Source: CAUYXJ01 sp963577065
GTDB taxonomy: Bacteria > Chloroflexota > Dehalococcoidia > Tepidiformales > Tepidiformaceae
Direction: 5' to 3'
Length of the DNA stretch: 38,618 nucleotides
Assembly (NCBI GenBank): GCA_963577065.1
Contig: CAUYXJ010000016.1
Location: forward strand, 1-38,618
Notes under the pieces: model-generated
Told to the model about the DNA's origin: nothing
The model's database searches: none
What the model saw: the letters and a program-made list of their open reading frames with translations, nothing else
Shown here: positions 32,839 through 38,618 of the stretch, piece after piece
How positions within the stretch are numbered: position 1 is the stretch's first letter
Layout: every line of letters begins with the position of its first letter
Made by a program: the position numbers and the translations under genes

Positions 32839-34161
32839 CTAGCTCACGTCGAACTGGATCCAGAGCTCCTCCGGTGCGCGGAAGCCTCCGGAATCCACGG
32901 TGGGGGAGGTGATGCCGGGGTGGTCGGGGAACTTCGGCCGCGGGTTCTTCATCGCCTCGAGGAGGCGCGCGCTCCCGATGATCGCTTCCTGCCGGGCCAT
33001 CGCGTAGCCCATGCAGAAGTGCTGGCCCATGCCGAAGCCGAGGTGGCCCGCCTTGCCGTCGCCGTAGCGGCCGGAGCGAAGCTCGCGGCCCATGTGCAGA
33101 TCGTCCCTCAGGATGTCGAAGGTGTTGGGGTTCTTGAAGACGCGTTCGTCGCGATTGCCGGCGGCGAGATACATCATGACCGAGGCCCGCTCCGGAATCA
33201 CTTCGTCGTGGATCTTGATCTCGTGGGTCGTGCGCCGCCCCTGGGTGTGGACCACGGGGTCGTAGCGCATCATCTCGGTGAAGACGTTCTCCCAAAGGCT
33301 GGGGTCGCGCTGGACCTCGTTCTCGAACTGATCCGGGCGTGTGTAGAGCATGTGGTACCACATGTTGGCAATGGCCTTATCGGTGGTGTCGCCGCCGGCT
33401 GCGAGGAGCAGCGCGATGAAGCCCTTGATCTCATTGGTCGTCATCCGCTGGCCACGGAGGTCGGCGGTGGCGATGCGCGAGACCAGGTCCTCGCCCGGGT
33501 TCTGCCGCCGCTCGTCGATGATTGGCTCGAGGTAGTCCCACATGTCGTTGCGCGCCGTGAGACCGCGGGCGAGGTGCTCGCCGCCGAAGCCGAGCCCGGC
33601 GATAAGCGCCTGATACCAATCCACGAACGTGTCTTCGTCGTCCCGGGGCAGCCCGAGCATGTTCGAGATGACGCGAATCGGGAACTGGTTCGAGAACTGG
33701 CTCACCAGCTCGACCTCGCCAACCTCGGAGAAGCCCTTGGCGATGTCGTCGGCGGACTTCTGGTAGATCCCGCCAAGCAGCTCGCGCGCGATCTGCTCGA
33801 TGAAGGGGAGGAAGTTCTGGAGCCGGTTGCCGACGAACTGGTCGGCGACCACATTTCGGAGGAAGCGGTGCTCCTCGCTGTTGCCGTACTCGAGGATGTT
33901 CGGCCCGAACACATGACGCTTGCCGAATTCGTAGTCGCCCTTCGGGTCGTAGGAGGCACGGTCGTAGCTCTCGTTGTCCTGGAAGACCGCGACGATGTCG
34001 TCGTAGCGGCTCACCACCCAGCGGCTGTGGAAAAGATCCTGGTAGATGGGGTGGTGATCGCGCAGCCGTTGGTAGAGGGGGAAGGGATCCTTCTGGAATT
34101 CAGGGCTGTCGAACTCGCGCGGGTCGATCGCGAGGCGTAGTTGGTCTTCGACGCTCGTCAT
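32839..34161 (-). CDS. Cytochrome P450
   Basis: A 440-residue soluble P450. I-helix AAGGDTT, ExxR in FTEMMRYDP, and heme loop FGMGQHFCMGYAMAR with the ligand at Cys383. ATG 34161 starts the family-like sequence; the open frame before it is not. It is followed ten bases later by its ferredoxin. It differs widely from the P450 at 26501, so the two probably act on different substrates. Confidence 0.93.
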   Translation of the reverse strand: MTSVEDQLRLAIDPREFDSPEFQKDPFPLYQRLRDHHPIYQDLFHSRWVVSRYDDIVAVFQDNESYDRASYDPKGDYEFGKRHVFGPNILEYGNSEEHRFLRNVVADQFVGNRLQNFLPFIEQIARELLGGIYQKSADDIAKGFSEVGEVELVSQFSNQFPIRVISNMLGLPRDDEDTFVDWYQALIAGLGFGGEHLARGLTARNDMWDYLEPIIDERRQNPGEDLVSRIATADLRGQRMTTNEIKGFIALLLAAGGDTTDKAIANMWYHMLYTRPDQFENEVQRDPSLWENVFTEMMRYDPVVHTQGRRTTHEIKIHDEVIPERASVMMYLAAGNRDERVFKNPNTFDILRDDLHMGRELRSGRYGDGKAGHLGFGMGQHFCMGYAMARQEAIIGSARLLEAMKNPRPKFPDHPGITSPTVDSGGFRAPEELWIQFDVS

Positions 34162-34320
34162 CTGGGCACCTTGCTCCGGGGGGGCGACGCCCAGGCGTCG
34201 CCGGGTTGGCCCAACGATAGCCCGCCTGGCGATTGGGCCACAACCTCGTCCCACCCCTGGCGGATGGGGGCGCAAGAGCGGAGACTACGGCTCCATCTCA
34301 GTGAGGGAGTCCCTAGCACC

Positions 34321-35133
34321 ATGCCAGTGACCGTGAACGTGACCTATCCCGCCGACGGGGTGGGCCTCATCGCCTTCTCCGATCCGCCGATGAACTTTGG
34401 GGGCGGTGAGCTCGGGGCCGGCATCCTCGATGGCATCGAACAGGTGGAGGAGGCCGGAGCGCGCGTCTTCGTCCTCGCCTCCGATACCCCCGGATACTTC
34501 ATCGCGCACTGGCATCTGGGCGGGATCGTGCGGGGGATGGAGGCGATGGCGGCCGCGGGCAACCAGTCCCCGCCGCCCGGGGGCCCCAGCATCTTCGAGC
34601 GGGTGGGCAACAGCCCCCTGATTTCCATTGCGGTGAACAACGGCCAGGCCTGGGGCGGCGGGGCCGAGCTCTCCTGGGGCTGCGACCTGCGCATCGCCGC
34701 CGAATCCGCCACCTACGGCCAGCCCGAGGTGGCGATCGGCATCCCGCCGGGCGCGGGCGGCTGTACCCGCCTCGCCCGCCTCATCGGCCCGACGAAATGC
34801 CTCGAGATGATCCTTGACGGCCGGCCCATCACCGCTCAGGAGGCGCTCTCACTGGGCGCCATCAACAAGGTCGTTCCCGACGACCAACTCCGTGACGACG
34901 CGATCGCCTGGGCGGCCCACATCGCGCAATGGCCCGCGTTCTCGCTCGACGCCTGCAAGCGCAGTTTCGTGGGTGGCCGTGAGCTCCCGATCGTGGACGC
35001 GCGCCGTAACGAACAGAGCATCTTCGGCAGCATCGCGCGGCGCTCGGACGCGATCGAGATCATGAACGCCGCCCAGGCGAAGTACGACGCCGGCATGGAC
35101 TCCTACGACGCGCTCGGCATCCCCAGGAGCTGA
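34321..35133 (+). CDS. Enoyl-CoA hydratase/isomerase (crotonase) family protein
   Basis: A 270-residue crotonase-fold protein. The oxyanion-hole region AWGGGAELSWGCDLRIA and QPEVAIGIPPGAGG are present. The two glutamates used by enoyl-CoA hydratase are kept (GGAEL and QPEV). The usual ADxK oxyanion segment is replaced by IAHWHLGG, so the exact reaction (hydration, isomerisation or hydrolysis) is open. The start is ATG 34321. The next gene begins two bases after the stop, so the two are coupled. Confidence 0.85.
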   Translation: MPVTVNVTYPADGVGLIAFSDPPMNFGGGELGAGILDGIEQVEEAGARVFVLASDTPGYFIAHWHLGGIVRGMEAMAAAGNQSPPPGGPSIFERVGNSPLISIAVNNGQAWGGGAELSWGCDLRIAAESATYGQPEVAIGIPPGAGGCTRLARLIGPTKCLEMILDGRPITAQEALSLGAINKVVPDDQLRDDAIAWAAHIAQWPAFSLDACKRSFVGGRELPIVDARRNEQSIFGSIARRSDAIEIMNAAQAKYDAGMDSYDALGIPRS

Positions 35134-35135
35134 CC

Positions 35136-35582
35136 GTGTCCAGCGCGCCAGGTGACAGCAGCGAACAGCGATCGGCCGAGCAGGTCATTTTGGACCTTGT
35201 GGGCGATGTCGAAGGCGTGACGCTCGAGAGGTACCCGCTCCTGCTCGAAGACGGTTCGCGCATGGAACTGGACGGCTTCTCGTCCGATCCACTAGTGCTG
35301 TGCGAAGCGTGGGCCCACATCGGCGCGCCGATGTCTGCTCAGAAGCACAAGGTCATGACGGACGCACTCAAGCTGGTAGTGGCCCGCTCGTCCCTTGGCC
35401 CTTCGACGAGGTGCAAGGCGATTTTGGCCTTTTGTGATGAGGATGCTGCGGGCCATTTCAACGGCAGCACGACCTGGATGGCCCAGGCGCTCCGGCAACT
35501 CGATATCGACGTTTCGGTGGTGGAGGTACCGCCGGAGGTTCGAGAAAGCATCATCGCTGCGCAGAAGCGCCAGTACCGCTAG
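35136..35582 (+). CDS. Hypothetical protein, possible PD-(D/E)XK nuclease-like fold
   Basis: A 148-residue protein (GTG start). The pattern MELDGF, then LCEAWAH, then QKHKVMTDALKLVV resembles the D...E-x...K arrangement of PD-(D/E)XK nuclease-like domains, but this is inference from pattern only. It ends in VPPEVRESIIAAQKRQYR. A diverged copy of this end is found at 37385-37463. It follows the crotonase gene by two bases. Confidence 0.6.
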   Translation: MSSAPGDSSEQRSAEQVILDLVGDVEGVTLERYPLLLEDGSRMELDGFSSDPLVLCEAWAHIGAPMSAQKHKVMTDALKLVVARSSLGPSTRCKAILAFCDEDAAGHFNGSTTWMAQALRQLDIDVSVVEVPPEVRESIIAAQKRQYR

Positions 35583-35583
35583 G
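35559..35583 (+). repeat. 25-bp direct repeat, copy 1
   Basis: The 3' end of the hypothetical gene; 24 of 25 bases match 37440-37464. The two copies flank the pectinacetylesterase-like locus 1.88 kb apart. Confidence 0.7.
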
Positions 35584-35738
35584 CTCCGGCGGGTCGCCGG
35601 CGCTCAGGTGGATGGACGCTGTCCTGCCATGGCGCGGACGAGACATGCCCCGACTCGAAAGGCTGCGAATGGGCCTGGGCCACAAGGCCCACCTTCGCGG
35701 ATAAGCGCCGTCGCGACGACTCCAGTAGGCTCGTCCCG

Positions 35739-37232
35739 ATGAGGGGTCGTGCTCTGGGGGCGGCGGTGGCCCTCCTGGTGGGGGTCGCCTGCGGCGACGG
35801 AGCCGATAGCGGCCAGACCGCCCCACCCTTGGTTCCGCCCCCCGGCACCACTCCGACCGCCACTGTGGAAGTCGCGGCGGCGTCGGCCCCGCTCGAGACC
35901 ATCGCCGATGTCCTCGAATGCATCGATCCCGGCGCGGCCGGTGGCTTGGCCGACGGTCGTGAGGACCGCCCGCTCATTCGTCACGATCTGGACCTAGGGC
36001 ACTTCCCTGAAGCCCGCTGCAACGACGGCACGGCAGCCGTTTTCTACTTCAGGCCGTATGAGGGCGAGGGGAATCGCGACCGCTGGGTCGTGCAGCTCCA
36101 GGGCGGTGGCGCCTGTTCGAATGCCACAACCTGTGCGCAGCGCTGGTGCAGCATCGACACGAACTTCGGCGCCAAGCAGATGAGCTCGCGGTTCGCTCCC
36201 TCCACTGACATTGATGGAAAGGGGATCCTGCGACGTCGCCCAGAGAACCCGTGGGGGGGCTACAACCAGGTGTTCGTGCGCTACTGCACGTCGGATGTGT
36301 GGTCCGGGACCAATGCGAACGTCGAATTGACCGTGCCCCATCCGGGAACTGGCGAGGACGTCTCCTACGCCGCGAGCTTCCTGGGCGCACGCGTCTTCGA
36401 CGCCGTCGTCTCGACCCTCCGCGCCGATCGTGTTGCGCCGCTGGTTTACGACCGCCGCCGGTCCCTGCCGATGCCGGACCTGGACGATGCCGAGTTCGTC
36501 GTCCTCGCCGGCGCGTCCGCCGGCGGCGACGGCGTGGTGGGCAACCTCGACGCCTTTGCCGAGACGCTGCGTGCGATGAACACCGGCTGTCAGGCCGGCG
36601 ATTGCACGCTCGAGGTGCGAGGGCTGATCGACTCAGCCTACGGCCCGGCCCTGGAGAACCTCGGGTTCGAGGAAACTGAGGTCTGCGAGGCCGGCCTCTG
36701 CACCGCAGACGCCTTCCTACAGCACCAGCACAGGCAGGGGCCCGCAGCTCTGCAGGGGCAACGCAAAGACACGAGCTGTCTGGACTGGCACGCGCGCAAC
36801 GCGCCCGGTACGCCGTGGCAGTGCACGAAGAGCCACATTGTCGCCAACCACCTGGCGACGCCGTTCTTCCTCAGGATGGGTCTCTCGGACTCGCTGCTCT
36901 AGCGCACTGCGGTGGAAACGCGGTACACCGATGGCGCCGGCGAGCGGCTGGATGTCCAGAGTTTCGCGCTGATCGTTCGTGATCAGCTGATCGCGCTCCC
37001 CGAAGCGCAAACGACGGCGCATGAGGGCGAGGCGATTGCGGTGGCGCCGGGGGTATTCGGCCCGAGCTGTTCTCGCCACGAGACCCTCCGTAGCAACGAA
37101 GCGACCTACGAGGCCACCGTTGAGCTGGACGGCGTTGCCTACCACATGTTCGACGTGATTCTGAACTGGCTGGCGGGCGACGGCCCCGCCGCGGTCGTGA
37201 CCGCTGACCCGGGTTCGGACCATTGCCCCTGA
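35739..37232 (+). pseudogene. Pectinacetylesterase-like lipoprotein, interrupted by in-frame TAG
   Basis: The frame starts at ATG 35739 with a lipoprotein signal (LVGVAC, Cys18). It then has pectinacetylesterase-family features: VVQLQGGGACSNATTCAQRW, FVRYCTSDVWSG, and the nucleophile elbow LAGASAGGDGVVGN. A TAG at 36900-36902 ends the first 387 codons. The same frame continues without another stop to TGA 37230-37232 as ETRYTDGAGERLDVQSFALI and a Cys-containing C-terminus (FGPSCSRHETL) typical of such hydrolases. The intact protein would be ~497 residues. The catalytic Ser is before the stop, but the C-terminal part, which should hold the catalytic His, is cut off. Confidence 0.75.
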
Positions 37233-37254
37233 GGCTTGACTGCGCTGGCTGAGC

Positions 37255-37281
37255 GGGGGGGGGGGCAGCCGGCCTCCCCCC
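37255..37281. repeat. G11 tract and C6 tract, potential hairpin
   Basis: Eleven consecutive G (37255-37265) are followed ten bases later by six C (37276-37281), just after the pectinacetylesterase-like gene. They can form a G:C stem. The homopolymer is also a likely site of slippage or sequence error. Confidence 0.6.
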
Positions 37282-37384
37282 GCGGCCAACCGACTTCATG
37301 CGCCGCCGTTGCTGGCGGATGCCTCAGGCCCTTCGGCAGCTCGACCAGTCTACTTCTGACCCTCGGCCACCTCCTGAAGCGTGG

Positions 37385-37463
37385 GCTTGCGATGCTCTCA
37401 TCGGTGCGTCCCGACGAGATCGGGTCGAGCAGCGTCGCGGCGCAGAAGCGCCAGGACCGCTAG
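37385..37463 (+). pseudogene. 3' remnant of a paralogue of the 35136 gene
   Basis: The frame reads VRPDEIGSSSVAAQKRQDR and stop, against VPPEVRESIIAAQKRQYR at the end of the 35136 gene. Upstream of about 37385 no similarity remains. It is a decayed duplicate. Confidence 0.6.
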
Positions 37464-37464
37464 G
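37440..37464 (+). repeat. 25-bp direct repeat, copy 2
   Basis: Matches 35559-35583 at 24 of 25 bases, at the end of the paralogue remnant. Confidence 0.7.
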
Positions 37465-37634
37465 TCGCCGCGACTCTCCCAATGCCCCTCCAACTTCACT
37501 CGCGGCCACGAGGGTCCGCCGGCCTTCGCGAGCCGCAAGTCCGACCGTGGGTTATATGCCCAGCGGGGAGAGACGGAAGCTCAGTTGCAACGGCACTAGG
37601 TCCGTTGCTCGGACTCAGTGACGGAGAGGGCGTC

Positions 37635-38609
37635 TCAGAGCCCCAGCGAGTCCGCGGCAGCCACAGTTTGCTGGGCAGCTGTGACCGTGGGCCGGTCCAC
37701 GGCATGTCCGCTCATGACGACCATTCGCTGACCCTGGGCTTGGGCTGCCTCAGCGGCTGCGCAAGCCCTCCGGGCGGCTTCAATCTCCACCGTGGTTGGC
37801 GAGAAGACGTCGTTGATGATCGAAGCCTGCCCCGGCGTCATCGCCTGCTTCCCGTTACAACCGAGCACCTTTCCGCGCAGAGCAGCCACCCGGAGCCCTT
37901 CGGGATCGGCGTCATAGTCCTCAGGGTGTACCCAAGGGCCATCGATCGGCCGCAGCCCAGACGCCCGCGACGCCATCACCAACCGCGCCACGTTGTGGTG
38001 CCAGAGATCTCCGACAACGGCGCCGATCTCCGGCTGCGCAAGGGCGTAGTCGCTGTGGCTACCTCCGACGGTTTCAACGCCCATATGCGCCGACTGGGCG
38101 TAGTCGTACGTGCCCAGGTGCAGGGCCTCCAGGCGCGGGCTTGCGGCTGCGATCTCCTTGATGTTCGCCATTCCCGCAGTGCTCTCGATCATCGCGTCGA
38201 ACCCAACCGGCTCCGCGCGGCTCACGTCGCGCTCGACTTGGCTCACCAAAACGTCGAACGCGTAGACGTCGGCGGCGACCCCCACCTTCGGCAGGAAGAG
38301 GAGATCGATGCGGTCCGCGGTCGGGGCCTCGAGGAGGCTGATCACGTCCCGGAACGTATATGGGCTGTCGAGTGCGTTCACCCTGACCGTGATGGTTTTG
38401 TGGCCCCAGTCCAAGTCACCAAGCGCCTCGGTCACATTCCGTCTCGCCTGAGCCTTCGCGGTGACAGGGACTGCGTCCTCCAACTCGAAGAGGACCACGT
38501 CAGCACTGGATGATGATGCTGCTTCGATCGTTTGGGGCTGGTCGCCGATCGCATACAAGACGGATCGGGAGAGGCGAAACTTCGCTGGGTCCGCGACGGT
38601 GAAGCTCAT
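37635..38609 (-). CDS. CitE/HpcH-like CoA-ester lyase
   Basis: A 324-residue TIM-barrel protein of the citrate lyase beta/malyl-CoA lyase type: SRSVLYAIGDQP, VVLFELEDAVP with the metal-binding Glu/Asp pair, ITVRVNALDS with the catalytic Arg, FDAMIESTAGM with the metal-ligand Glu, and LHLGTYDYAQS. Members cleave or form C-C bonds of CoA thioesters, or hydrolyse malyl-CoA. ATG 38609 has GGAG six bases upstream. Only nine bases of the window remain before it, so upstream operon partners cannot be seen. Confidence 0.88.
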   Translation of the reverse strand: MSFTVADPAKFRLSRSVLYAIGDQPQTIEAASSSSADVVLFELEDAVPVTAKAQARRNVTEALGDLDWGHKTITVRVNALDSPYTFRDVISLLEAPTADRIDLLFLPKVGVAADVYAFDVLVSQVERDVSRAEPVGFDAMIESTAGMANIKEIAAASPRLEALHLGTYDYAQSAHMGVETVGGSHSDYALAQPEIGAVVGDLWHHNVARLVMASRASGLRPIDGPWVHPEDYDADPEGLRVAALRGKVLGCNGKQAMTPGQASIINDVFSPTTVEIEAARRACAAAEAAQAQGQRMVVMSGHAVDRPTVTAAQQTVAAADSLGL

Positions 38610-38618
38610 ATCAACTCC

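Noticed and set aside
24103..37232. Amber (TAG) recoding or pyrrolysine read-through as explanation of two in-frame TAG codons
   Set aside because: TAG is used as an ordinary final stop by many intact genes here, and no pyl genes or suppressor tRNA are seen.

Overview
This is a high-GC bacterial chromosome segment of about 38.6 kb with dense, short-spaced genes on both strands and frequent GTG/TTG starts. It carries one core replication/repair locus (dnaN and recF, arranged divergently and without dnaA), a large Lhr helicase, and many oxidative and CoA-linked accessory genes: two cytochrome P450s, each with a small 3-cysteine ferredoxin, a KstD/FrdA-type flavoprotein, an epoxide hydrolase, an SDR, a crotonase, a CitE-like lyase and several VOC proteins. 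This content fits an uncultured aerobic high-GC lineage, for example Dehalococcoidia-like Chloroflexota, Actinomycetota or a similar environmental group. The taxon is inferred from gene content only and is weakly held.

Layout. 243-3777: a tightly overlapping three-gene unit (heme-oxygenase-like metal oxidase, enolase-superfamily enzyme, GH3-type acyl-amido synthetase) that looks like a small, possibly undescribed, biosynthetic or tailoring pathway. 3865-4546: a truncated transposase. 4647-6530: a vanadium-haloperoxidase/PAP2-fold lipoprotein. 6531-8919: a non-coding stretch and a decayed mobile-element replication module (excisionase-like HTH protein, unknown protein, truncated archaeo-eukaryotic primase). 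9203-11732: dnaN and recF with a divergent promoter region. 11710-13569: a lipid kinase and a two-domain VOC protein. 13600-15304: a PadR regulator with two membrane proteins, two near-identical operator-like sites and a 21-bp-arm palindrome over the last ribosome binding site. 15354-19634: Lhr.

19786-24012: accessory genes, with a sugar O-methyltransferase that cuts off an amidohydrolase gene, an epoxide hydrolase, and an OLD-type ATPase/Toprim nuclease. 24103-38609: a catabolic-looking region with flavoprotein, P450s, ferredoxins, SDR, crotonase, CitE-like lyase and YcaQ-like glycosylase.

Four genes in the last region are broken by one small lesion each: an amber codon in a PNPOx-like gene, a one-base frameshift in a C6 run in a VOC gene, a 7-bp tandem duplication splitting a membrane-protein gene, and an amber codon in a pectinacetylesterase-like lipoprotein gene. 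Reading frames resume cleanly after every lesion, so these are recent mutations, switchable loci or assembly errors. The first 242 bases, 8920-9202 and 37464-37634 hold nothing I can assign. No tRNA, rRNA, CRISPR array or complete insertion sequence was seen.
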